Positions 6,483 through 13,446 of a stretch of 24,256 bases of DNA are shown piece by piece (position 1 is the first letter of the stretch; each line of letters starts with the position of its first letter). This DNA is from DAOVQB01 sp023128935. Lineage in GTDB: Bacteria > Eisenbacteria > RBG-16-71-46 > CAIMUX01 > WJJG01. A program made the position numbers and the translations under genes. The DNA lies in the NCBI GenBank assembly GCA_030628905.1, contig DAOVQB010000050.1, positions 1 to 24,256 on the forward strand, given 5' to 3'. The notes under the pieces are model-generated. The model did not search any database. It was not told the DNA's origin and saw only the letters and a program-made list of their open reading frames with translations.

Positions 6483-8855
6483 TCAACACCTCGGGCGTCC
6501 TCGGGGTCCGTTCGCCAGCGCGGCGAGCGTGGAGCGCATCCGCTCCAGCCTGCGAGGCCGGTCTTCCGCGAATCGGACAATCCCCCTCAGAATCCATTCG
6601 GGAGTCAGGTGAGCTTCCTCCAGCACCTCATTGACTGTTCCACCTGTGCGCCATCGGTGGTCCCAGTCCGAGGAGAGAGAGTACTCGGCTGCCACATCGG
6701 TCGCAAACCATTCCGTCAGGAGGCGCAGGCTGCGATTGGTTACGCCCATAGCGTCCCAGCGATCCACTTCGGGGAGTACGGCATCCCGATAGCTTGCATC
6801 CTGGGAAGCAAAAAGCTGGGGACTCAGGACGGCCACGATCTTGACATTCAGACCCCTGCGATCCAGTTCGGGCAACACCTCCAGTAGCCCCGCGGTCGTC
6901 GAACTGCCCTGAACCAACACAGTCCCACAGGGAGACTCATCTGGCCTGTAGGGACGGATGACATAGGCGCCACGCGAAGCTTCAAGATGCGATGGCATCC
7001 CGATGGTTTTTCGGTCGGGCACGCGGATGGGCGGGCGGGTCAGATGCAATGCGACGATGGGCGCCGGATGTTTCATCGCAGCGGCCAGCATGACCGGCAC
7101 CTCGTTGTACTCCCAGGGGTGGATCTCAACTATGCTGCCCCGCGGGAAGAGCTGCGTGACACCGGGTGCGAAGATCCCGAAGTGCGTGCGCGAATCATCG
7201 GCCGTCTCGGGGCCGGAATGTCCTGCCACCCAAAGCACCTTGCCCACCTTGAAGTCAGAATCCTGAGCCAACTGGCTGAAGAGGCGCATCGGGCCGTACT
7301 TCAGATAGGAGAAGGCCCCGTAGGTCGAACAGGCGCCGTAGAAGCCATCGAATCGCTGCGCAGGATTCGGCGCCAGATTCGTGCAGGCCACCCCAATCAT
7401 GAGGCTTGCATTCGTAAACTCAGTGATCTCCTGGGGAAGCAAAACGCCCTCGGGGTTCTCCTGGCGATCGAACCAGCCCCAGGAACCTGCGAAGCCAGCG
7501 ATGCTGGTCGACTGGGCCAGGTCCGCGGAGCAGGCCAGAAAGAGTGGGCGCCCGTAGCGCTTCCTGCAGGTGTCGTTGATCCAGCCGCCCCAGCGGCCCA
7601 ATGCATCCTTGTTGGCAATCACCGTCCCCGGGGGCGCCCACAGGTCGTCCGGGTAGGTGGCGGGATCGAACAGGCTCTCATCCTCGCAAGGACCTGCGGC
7701 CGGAGGCCCTGTGCCAGAGCCATTGAACCGAAAGCCCTCGATCCGCTCCGGCACGGCCTCCGCCAGTCCAAGAAGGCGGTCAGCCAGGTAGTTACACAAG
7801 TCTCTGTCGTCGTGCAGCACGGAAATCACGCGCTCGATATTGAGCCGGGTTTGGGCAATGCAGGCCTCCTCGCCCTCCGGAGCGGGTTCTCCGAACCCCT
7901 CGAACCGCACGCCATAGCGCTCGGCAAAGGGCCGCTTCGTTTCCCAGAATAGATCCGAGTTCATCGGTGTGTGTGGCGCGCCGTGGGAAGCGGCATCATA
8001 CTTGAGGTAGCTGCGGCCCTTGCGCATGCGGGCAAACAGTAGGGAAGGCGCCTCAGCCGGCCCGGTCGTGATCCGCAGAAGGGCTTGGGCGAGGGCTTGC
8101 CAATCTTCGCCATCCGGTACTTCCTCGACGATCCATCCGTGTGGCTCGAACCAGTCGCGGGGGGTGCCTGGCACCACGCGACTGATGCGGTGCGGATCGA
8201 TCCCGAAGTCGTTCCAGTCGAGCAAAACATGGAGGTTCGTAAGGCCCAGGCCCCATGCGCTGTTCTTCATCTCCTGCGTGGCGCCGGGAGTGAGCCCGCC
8301 TTCACCCTCCAGGGCAAAGACGCCCACGCTTGCCAAGCCTGCCTGCTTGAGTGCCAGGGCCTGGCCCGCGGCCGCCGGGAGTCCGTGGCCGGAAGGGCCG
8401 GTGTTGAATTTGAGAAAGTGGGTCTTGCCCGACATCTCCGCATGGCCAGGGAGGCCACCCATGCGCCGGAACCCGGGGAGGTCCTCACAGAAGACCGCGT
8501 TGCCTGGCGGTACCTCGTATTTCTTGCGCTTGGTGTACACGTAGCGGATGCGCATGGCCTCGGCAAGCACCGCGAGCGTGGCATAGACGAGTGGCACCGT
8601 GTGGCCCGCGGAGAGGATGAAGCGATCCGCAAAGCGGCGGCCCGGGTCGCGGATGTCCCACCGGAATGCGCCGGAAAGAAGTAGGGCTACCAGTAGATAA
8701 ACCTTGCTGTGCGATCCCCCGGGATGCCCGCTCTGACGGAGGTTCAGCATGAGGTCGATGAGCTGATCCACCAGATCCTTGACAGTTTCCCAGTGGCCGA
8801 AGTCTGTTTCCTGAGTTGTCAGCATAGTTTCGACGGTTTCGTCGGACGCGCGCAT
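6483..8855 (-). CDS. Transketolase-like thiamine diphosphate enzyme, divergent long form
   Basis: About 790 residues, against roughly 660 for usual transketolases. The start at 8855 (second ATG of ATGATG) has AGGAG six bases upstream; 8858 is the alternative, and the frame stays open to 8927. The N-terminal TPP domain shows SGHPGGSHS (His44), DRFILSAGHTVPLVYATLA and NTGPSGHGLPAAAGQALALK. The TPP/metal motif reads GEGG...WNDF (184-187, 214-217), with Glu185 where the family has Asp (GDG). The pyrimidine domain includes FLACSADLAQST, QEITEFTNASLMIGVACTN and GHSGPETADDSRTHFG; a C-terminal domain follows with TAGLLEVLP. It probably transfers C2 ketol units in the pentose phosphate pathway, but substrate may differ. 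It heads the minus-strand operon, 120 bases before the fusion permease gene; that gap holds only a weak inverted repeat (TCAGTTT 6401-6407, AAACTGA 6442-6448). Confidence 0.85.
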   Translation of the reverse strand: MRASDETVETMLTTQETDFGHWETVKDLVDQLIDLMLNLRQSGHPGGSHSKVYLLVALLLSGAFRWDIRDPGRRFADRFILSAGHTVPLVYATLAVLAEAMRIRYVYTKRKKYEVPPGNAVFCEDLPGFRRMGGLPGHAEMSGKTHFLKFNTGPSGHGLPAAAGQALALKQAGLASVGVFALEGEGGLTPGATQEMKNSAWGLGLTNLHVLLDWNDFGIDPHRISRVVPGTPRDWFEPHGWIVEEVPDGEDWQALAQALLRITTGPAEAPSLLFARMRKGRSYLKYDAASHGAPHTPMNSDLFWETKRPFAERYGVRFEGFGEPAPEGEEACIAQTRLNIERVISVLHDDRDLCNYLADRLLGLAEAVPERIEGFRFNGSGTGPPAAGPCEDESLFDPATYPDDLWAPPGTVIANKDALGRWGGWINDTCRKRYGRPLFLACSADLAQSTSIAGFAGSWGWFDRQENPEGVLLPQEITEFTNASLMIGVACTNLAPNPAQRFDGFYGACSTYGAFSYLKYGPMRLFSQLAQDSDFKVGKVLWVAGHSGPETADDSRTHFGIFAPGVTQLFPRGSIVEIHPWEYNEVPVMLAAAMKHPAPIVALHLTRPPIRVPDRKTIGMPSHLEASRGAYVIRPYRPDESPCGTVLVQGSSTTAGLLEVLPELDRRGLNVKIVAVLSPQLFASQDASYRDAVLPEVDRWDAMGVTNRSLRLLTEWFATDVAAEYSLSSDWDHRWRTGGTVNEVLEEAHLTPEWILRGIVRFAEDRPRRLERMRSTLAALANGPRGRPRC

Positions 8856-8902
8856 CATCTGCTCCTGCAAGGATACCCTCTGCGATCCAATTGAGTTATG
8901 CT

Positions 8903-8913
8903 GACACAGTGTC
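8903..8913. promoter_or_regulatory. Small palindrome in the divergent transketolase/methyltransferase control region
   Basis: GACAC and GTGTC flank one central base. It sits 48 bases upstream of the transketolase start, inside the 173-bp region between the two divergent genes. It is short and may be chance. No pair of good -35/-10 boxes was recognised here on either strand. Confidence 0.2.
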
Positions 8914-9028
8914 CAGCGGGGGGTCAAGTGGGGCGCTGGCTCCAGAATCGGCAGTCTAATGCAGCGCGGACCCTAAGCTTGAGTGCAAGTCTTTCTGAGT
9001 AGCAGCTCCGAACCGGGAGGGTTCCGCC

Positions 9029-9892
9029 ATGAAGGCCGCGCCAATTGCTTTTGCCTTTCACGCGCATCTTCAGACCGCCCTAGCTGGGTTGAGCCTGCCG
9101 GTCCTAGCCGGGCTGAGTTTGGCGCTCATGGCCGGCACGGGCCTGGCCTGTGGCGCGTCCGACGAGGATTCAGCGCATGAGGCTGCCCGGGAGCGGATGA
9201 TCGCTGAGGATTCCGCGTATAGGGCTGCCCGGGAGCGGATGATCGCTGAGGATTCCGCGTATGAGGCTGCCCGGGAGCGGATGATCCGCAGCCAGATCGT
9301 GGCACGTGGCATCACCGATGAGCGCCTGCTGCAAGCGCTGGCGCGCGTTGAACGGCACCGGTTCATTGGCCCTGAGTACCGCGCAGATGCATACGAAGAC
9401 TACCCGCTTCCGATCGAAGCTGGGCAAACGATCTCACAACCCTACATCGTAGCGCTGATGACACAGCTACTGGATCTAGACGGCGATGAGAAGATCCTGG
9501 AAGTCGGCACTGGTTCCGGCTACCAGGCGGCGATCCTGGCCGAGTTGGCCGACTCCGTCTTCACAATCGAGATCGTTGATGCGCTTGCACAGAGCGCTAG
9601 GACGCTCCTAGCTGAATTAGGTTATACGAACATAATGGTCCGCTCTGGAGACGGCTATCAGGGATGGCCGGAAGAAGCGCCGTTCGACGGCATCATGGTC
9701 ACCTGTGCCCCGCCGGAAATCCCGCGTTCGCTATTGGATCAATTGGCTGAGGGCGGCAGGCTCGTCATCCCGGTGGGCACGTACGCGCAGCAGTTGCTCC
9801 TGGTCGAAAAGAGGGGCGGCAGGCTCTTTGAGGAGACCGTGCTGCCCGTCCGATTCGTCCCCATGACTGGCGACGGAGTGGAAAAGAAGTAG
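9029..9892 (+). CDS. pcm: Exported protein-L-isoaspartate O-methyltransferase with triplicated N-terminal helix
   Basis: 287 residues; start ATG with GGGAGG eight bases upstream. Residues 1-41 form a hydrophobic signal region ending GTGLAC, so secretion with possible lipid attachment at Cys41 is likely. Residues 46-87 are three 14-residue copies of EDSAYxAARERMIA; the third runs into the normal family start (ARERMIRSQIVARGITDERLLQALARVERHRFI). The SAM-binding motif is EVGTGSGYQAAILAEL (from residue 158), preceded by QTISQPYIVALMTQLL; DGIMVTCAPPEIP and GGRLVIPVG follow. The enzyme methylates isoaspartyl residues in aged proteins to start their repair. Usual members have about 210-220 residues and are cytoplasmic; periplasmic versions with signal peptides occur in some Gram-negative groups. 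SAM supply outside the cytoplasm would be a puzzle, so the location needs caution. Confidence 0.92.
   Translation: MKAAPIAFAFHAHLQTALAGLSLPVLAGLSLALMAGTGLACGASDEDSAHEAARERMIAEDSAYRAARERMIAEDSAYEAARERMIRSQIVARGITDERLLQALARVERHRFIGPEYRADAYEDYPLPIEAGQTISQPYIVALMTQLLDLDGDEKILEVGTGSGYQAAILAELADSVFTIEIVDALAQSARTLLAELGYTNIMVRSGDGYQGWPEEAPFDGIMVTCAPPEIPRSLLDQLAEGGRLVIPVGTYAQQLLLVEKRGGRLFEETVLPVRFVPMTGDGVEKK
9164..9289 (+). repeat. pcm: Three tandem 42-bp repeats inside the methyltransferase gene
   Basis: Units start at 9164, 9206 and 9248 and keep the reading frame (14 codons each). They differ at only a few bases (GCGCATGAG, GCGTATAGG, GCGTATGAG), which points to a recent duplication. Each encodes a short amphipathic helix. 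Confidence 0.9.
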
Positions 9893-9924
9893 GCCAATAA
9901 TGCCGCGCATTCAGTGTAGAAGGG

Positions 9925-9947
9925 GGCGACCTGCTGTTAAGGTCGCC
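9925..9947. terminator. Hairpin between convergent genes
   Basis: GGCGACC (9925-9931) pairs with GGTCGCC (9941-9947) around a nine-base loop. It lies between the stops of the plus-strand methyltransferase and the minus-strand asparaginase-domain gene. No T-tract follows on either side, so an intrinsic terminator is plausible by position but not textbook. Confidence 0.4.
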
Positions 9948-9963
9948 TGATCCGCGTTTGAGA

Positions 9964-10458
9964 CTACGATTTGGTCAATTCCTCGAATATACCGGAAGAC
10001 TTGTTCTTGGTCACATTGTCCCAGGTGAAGTACCGGCCGTTCATCGCTACATAGACCCCGTGCGGCAGGCTCTGGGCGTAGGCCAACGCGCTGCCCAGAT
10101 TGAACAGGCCGTCGGAACTACCGAACGTGTATGGGACCATGGCCCCCACAAAAACAATGGTTTTGTCCTTGATCGTATCGCCCAGCAATCTAGCAGTCAC
10201 TTCCATGGTGTCTGTTCCATGGGTGATAACGATCTGCTCCGCATCGCACTCCGCGCAGTTCTTGCGGATCATCTCCCGATCGATGTCGTTCATCTCCATG
10301 CTGTCGATCATCATCAGGGTCCGGATCTCCAGATCCAGATTGCACCGCCCCAACCTGAGCATGTCCCGAACGTGAGAGTCCTTGAAGAAGAGCGTCCCGT
10401 TGAGTTCGTGGTATTCTTTGTCAAATGTCCCGCCGGTGATATAGATCCGTATCCGCAT
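9964..10458 (-). CDS. Stand-alone N-terminal asparaginase-domain protein
   Basis: 164 residues from the ATG at 10458 (MRIRIYITGGTFDK), preceded by an AAGGGGA stretch; the frame stays open to 10488. The two catalytic threonine motifs of type I/II L-asparaginases are present: ITGGTFDK near the N-terminus and ITHGTDTM near residue 80, followed by KTIVFVGAMVPY. The C-terminal domain of true asparaginases (total length about 330) is absent. Small single-domain members like this are a known but functionally unclear family. Amidohydrolase activity is therefore possible, not shown. It stands alone between the convergent methyltransferase gene and a decayed gene upstream. Confidence 0.85.
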   Translation of the reverse strand: MRIRIYITGGTFDKEYHELNGTLFFKDSHVRDMLRLGRCNLDLEIRTLMMIDSMEMNDIDREMIRKNCAECDAEQIVITHGTDTMEVTARLLGDTIKDKTIVFVGAMVPYTFGSSDGLFNLGSALAYAQSLPHGVYVAMNGRYFTWDNVTKNKSSGIFEELTKS

Positions 10459-10484
10459 AGCTCTGGTCCCCTTTCTGCTCCTGC

Positions 10485-10952
10485 TCAACTACAGTCCGCA
10501 AGCCTGTTTGTCAAGCCGGTGTTTGAGGCAGGCTGCAATTCAGGCAGTAAAACGCCCCCGGGGGTCCTTTGAGGGCCCGCTGGCTTGATTTCATCGACCA
10601 GTGTTCTCACCAACTGACCCTCGATGTCATAGACCTTCAGGGACACCTTGCCGGCCTGCGCCAGATGGTACATGATCGTGGTTGCGGGTTTCCCGGCCAC
10701 GTCCCACTCCTCGATCCAGTAGTCCAAGGTGTCGGTTCCAGCAAGGAAGCGCACATCCTCGCCGTGTGGCTGTGCGAGGGAGTAGTCGAAGTTGGACGGG
10801 GTCAACACGAGTGGGACCTGAAAGCTGTCCGCCGGAGTGGGGGGATCGATGAGAAGCGGGCGAGTGTAGTCCCAATCGGCGCCGGCAACTGGACACAGAG
10901 CCAGGGCGAGACCGATCAGAGCCAGGACAACGCCGGTCGGAGCCAGAGGGGC
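10485..10952 (-). pseudogene. Remnant of a secreted DUF2341/FlgD-like sorted protein
   Basis: The frame is open from just after a TAA (10955-10953) but has no normal start codon. It reads a hydrophobic signal-like stretch (GVVLALIGLALALCPVAGADW), then a DUF2341-like segment (FDYSLAQPHGEDVRFLAG, then LDYWIEEWDVAGKP). It then jumps directly into the first half of a FlgD-like C-terminal sorting domain (IMYHLAQAGKVSLKVYDIEG, QLVRTLVDEIKPAG). After PAG at about 10577 the domain pattern stops, at a CCCCCGGGGG palindrome (10555-10564), and the frame ends in unrelated sequence. The middle of the protein and the second half of the sorting domain are missing. Internal deletion plus truncation is the best reading. 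Nothing else is seen between 10459 and 11085. Confidence 0.6.
10488..10514 (-). promoter_or_regulatory. Candidate promoter of the asparaginase-domain gene
   Basis: On the minus strand TTGACA (10514-10509) is followed by 15 bases and TGTAGT (10493-10488). The perfect -35 box offsets a short spacer and a weak -10. Transcription would start about 23 bases before the ATG at 10458. It overlaps the end of the decayed secreted-protein frame. Confidence 0.45.
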
Positions 10953-11085
10953 TTACATACAGCACGCAGGGTTCGATGCCAAGGCCCTGCTTATCAGCAC
11001 CCGCGGCCACGGCGAGCTTGACCCCGAGTGGGTCCAGCCGGCGGCTTCGGCTGCGAGCAGCACGATCCGCGGGAAGCACACATTT

Positions 11086-11114
11086 TCTACACGGGCCGCT
11101 TGGTGTGCTATACT
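11086..11114 (+). promoter_or_regulatory. Candidate promoter of the HNH gene
   Basis: TCTACA (11086-11091), a 17-bp spacer and TATACT (11109-11114). The -10 box is preceded by a TGTGC stretch. Predicted transcription start is near 11121, about 18 bases before the preferred ATG at 11139. Confidence 0.45.
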
Positions 11115-11138
11115 GCCGTTGGTAGAGGAATGAGTGCC

Positions 11139-11726
11139 ATGCTTAATGAACCTGCACTTGTGCTGAACAGGAACTGGTATCCGATCGGCACCACGAGCGT
11201 GCGCGACGCGATCTGTCTGATCTATCGCGCCGCCGCACGGGTGCTTGATCCAGATGACTGCATCGCCCACGACTTCGATTCGTGGACCTCTATCCGCGTG
11301 TCCGCGGGTGAGCCATGCATCCGCACCGTGCGCCTGCGCATCAAGATCCCCGAGGTCATCGTACTGACGCACTACGATTCCTTTCCGCAATTCCGGGTGG
11401 CCTTTTCGCGGCGAAATATCTACAAGCGTGACCGGAATCGATGCCAGTACTGCGGCGCGCGTCCTCCCGTAACGGAATTGACGATCGACCATGTGATTCC
11501 GCGGTCCAGGGGCGGGCGTTCCACCTGGGAGAACTGCGTACTGGCTTGCCTGCGCTGTAATCGTCGCAAGTCGAGCCGGTCCCTTGCAGAGGCGAGCATT
11601 GCGCTCCAGCGTACGCCGAAGGAGCCGCGCTGGACACCGTTCATCTCCATTCCCCTGGCGAAACGCAAGGCTTCCTGGGAGCAGTTCATCTCAGAGCGCT
11701 ACTGGGACATCGAACTCGAGACCTAG
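11139..11726 (+). CDS. HNH endonuclease family protein
   Basis: 195 residues from the ATG at 11139 (MLNEPALVLNRNWYPIGTTS). An AGGA element nine bases upstream favours this start over 11130, where it would be too close; the frame is open from 11028. The HNH core is complete: CQYCG, then LTIDHVIPRSRGG, then TWENCVLACLRCNRRK, giving two zinc-binding CxxC pairs and the catalytic His. The N-terminal LNRNWYPIGTTSVRDAICLIYR segment is typical of a widespread stand-alone HNH_5-type family in bacteria, probably a DNA nuclease of unknown cellular role. Upstream and downstream lie two fragments of secreted-protein genes, so the gene may have arrived as an insertion (inference). Confidence 0.85.
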   Translation: MLNEPALVLNRNWYPIGTTSVRDAICLIYRAAARVLDPDDCIAHDFDSWTSIRVSAGEPCIRTVRLRIKIPEVIVLTHYDSFPQFRVAFSRRNIYKRDRNRCQYCGARPPVTELTIDHVIPRSRGGRSTWENCVLACLRCNRRKSSRSLAEASIALQRTPKEPRWTPFISIPLAKRKASWEQFISERYWDIELET

Positions 11727-11972
11727 GCCGGACTTCTCAGCAAACCTCATAGCGAGAGCTTGTATCCCACAGGAGAGGCCACCTGTCCCGTAGGCGCATG
11801 CACGGAGCAGGCTGCGGCCCGTGTCAGAGGGCAAGTCTTCGGATGAATGGGGAGGTCGGCGGGGAGCCTGCAGCTGGGGAGCTGGCGCAGAGCAGCATTC
11901 TCCATGGCCAGGCACGGTTCGGGGCATGAGCCCCGCCCGCACCAAAGCCGCGGAACTTTCAGTGACAGCCTG

Positions 11973-12125
11973 TTCATTCACGGTGATCCGCCGCAGGAGA
12001 CCATCCCGATTCCCACTCGGGCCTGGCAGGACCATGATGGGAACCCCGTTCCGGCGGGGATCTACCGTGCTAGGATATTCGCGGGCGACGACGAGAGCTA
12101 TGGAGACATCCAGATCATCCGCTGA
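11973..12125 (+). pseudogene. Orphan second half of a FlgD-like C-terminal sorting domain
   Basis: In-frame codons read FIHGDPPQETIPIPTRAWQD, then HDGNPVPAGIYRARIFAGDD, ESYGDIQIIR and a stop. The W.xxDGNPVPAGIY...GDIxIIR pattern is the last half of the sorting domain seen intact at the end of the giant gene at 24058. No protein body precedes it; upstream codons (frame open from about 11847) look non-coding. It is best read as the tail of a lost secreted-protein gene. The interval 11727-12149 otherwise holds nothing recognisable. Confidence 0.6.
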
Positions 12126-12149
12126 AGGACCAGAACCAGACAAGACGCT

Positions 12150-13295
12150 TCAGTAGATGGGAATCTCCACCAGCCGACACTCGAGCGCGCCGTTGTAAAG
12201 CCGGATCCGCTGCTTGGTGCGCAGGCCGATGGACTTCACCAGTTCGATGTCGCCGACCAGAATCCAGGCGGTGCTGTTCTTGCAGCGCTGTTTTAGAAAG
12301 TCACCCAGCTCTTTGTATAGCACCTTCACCCGATCGCGCTCGCCCAGACGTTTGCCGTAAGGGGGATTGGTGACGATGGTCATCCCCTCAAGGCTCTCGA
12401 TGTCGCGGAAGTCACGGCAGGAAACCATGTCCTTGGTCGTGTCGGGCAGCAGGTCCAGGTTATGGCGCGCGGCGCTGATGGCCTGCGGGTCGATGTCACT
12501 TCCGGTGACAAGCCCAGGCGGCAGGGGTTTGACGGCCCCATCGGCCGCTGTCTTCACCCGCTTCCAGAGCTCGGGGTCGAAATCGGGCAGGCGGGCGAAG
12601 GGCGGCTTGCCCGCCATGCGTCGGCCTGCTGGTGGAATACCGCCTGCGAGCATCAGGGCTTCGGCAAGTATGGTGCCCGCGCCGCACATGGGGTCAACCA
12701 AGGGCGTCTCGCCCCGCCAGCCGCTGTGACGCAGCATGGCCGCTGCCAGCAGTTCCTGCACCGGAGCCTCGCGCGACACAGCGCGGTAACCCCGGCGATG
12801 CAAAGAACCTCCCGAACAATCGATGCTGATGATCGCCTTGTTGCGATGGATGTTGAGGTTGAGCCAGAGGTCGGCCTCGCGCCGGTCGACACTGGGGCGC
12901 TCGCCGTGTTTCTCGCGGAAGTGGTCGGCGATGGCGTCCTTGAGTCGCTGGGCGGCGAACTGGGAGTGATGGACAGTGCTGTCCGAGGCGTTGGCGGCGA
13001 TCACGAAAGTTTCCTCGAGGCCGAAGAGACTTTCCCAGTCCAGCTTGCGGGCGGTCTTGTAGAGGTAGCGGTCGGAGTGACACTGGAAGGTGATCAGCGG
13101 CGCGAGCACATGGCTGATCAAACGCGAGCAGTAGTTGATGCGATAGAGCGCCTCGGGTTCGGCCTCGAAATAGCAACCGCGATAGGCGGGACAGGCGTCA
13201 TCCGCGCCGAGCTCCTTCAGCTCCGCCGCAACCAGATCCTCCATCGCATGCGCGCACTGGGCGAAGTAACGACCGTATTTCTGATACTCGAACAG
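12150..13295 (-). CDS. THUMP-domain class I SAM-dependent rRNA/RNA methyltransferase (RlmL N-domain/YpsC type)
   Basis: The THUMP region covers about the first 150 residues (YGRYFAQCAHAMEDLVAAELKELGA, then LYRINYCSRLISHVL). The methyltransferase domain shows VDPMCGAGTILAEALMLAGG, GSDIDPQAISAARHNLD and the N6/N2 catalytic motif TNPPYGKRLGERD. This matches guanine-N2 methyltransferases acting on 23S rRNA (the RlmL N-terminal half). The start is unusual: a perfect AGGAGG lies six bases before a CTG at 13295, giving LFEYQKYGRYF. In-frame alternatives are a GTG at 13385 without a ribosome site and an ATG at the MEDL position that would cut into the THUMP core. Length (about 381) fits the family. 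Confidence 0.9.
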   Translation of the reverse strand: MFEYQKYGRYFAQCAHAMEDLVAAELKELGADDACPAYRGCYFEAEPEALYRINYCSRLISHVLAPLITFQCHSDRYLYKTARKLDWESLFGLEETFVIAANASDSTVHHSQFAAQRLKDAIADHFREKHGERPSVDRREADLWLNLNIHRNKAIISIDCSGGSLHRRGYRAVSREAPVQELLAAAMLRHSGWRGETPLVDPMCGAGTILAEALMLAGGIPPAGRRMAGKPPFARLPDFDPELWKRVKTAADGAVKPLPPGLVTGSDIDPQAISAARHNLDLLPDTTKDMVSCRDFRDIESLEGMTIVTNPPYGKRLGERDRVKVLYKELGDFLKQRCKNSTAWILVGDIELVKSIGLRTKQRIRLYNGALECRLVEIPIY

Positions 13296-13446
13296 GCTCC
13301 ACCTCCTACCAGCATCGTTACCTGCTAGTACATTGTTCTGACCAGCGAGAAGCTGACATCCTCTTTCATCGACGACTGTGCGCACTGCTATCTGCTGGCA
13401 ATTGGTAATTTGTCGAATCTACCGCCTTGTCAGGTTCAAACGGAGA

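Noticed and set aside
9164..9289. CRISPR or minisatellite independent of coding
   Set aside because: The 42-bp units keep the reading frame and duplicate a helix of the methyltransferase.
10569..11021. 150-residue plus-strand open frame
   Set aside because: It is the antisense of the decayed secreted-protein gene; the minus-strand translation has the recognisable domains.
10577..11972. Invertible DNA switch carrying the HNH gene
   Set aside because: Orientation of the two sorting-domain halves would fit an inversion, but no inverted repeats were found at the borders and the halves overlap in content, so an active switch is not supported; only debris is claimed.
11727..12149. A complete new gene downstream of the HNH gene
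   Set aside because: Only the last 50 codons (sorting-domain tail) look real; the upstream translation in every frame is featureless.
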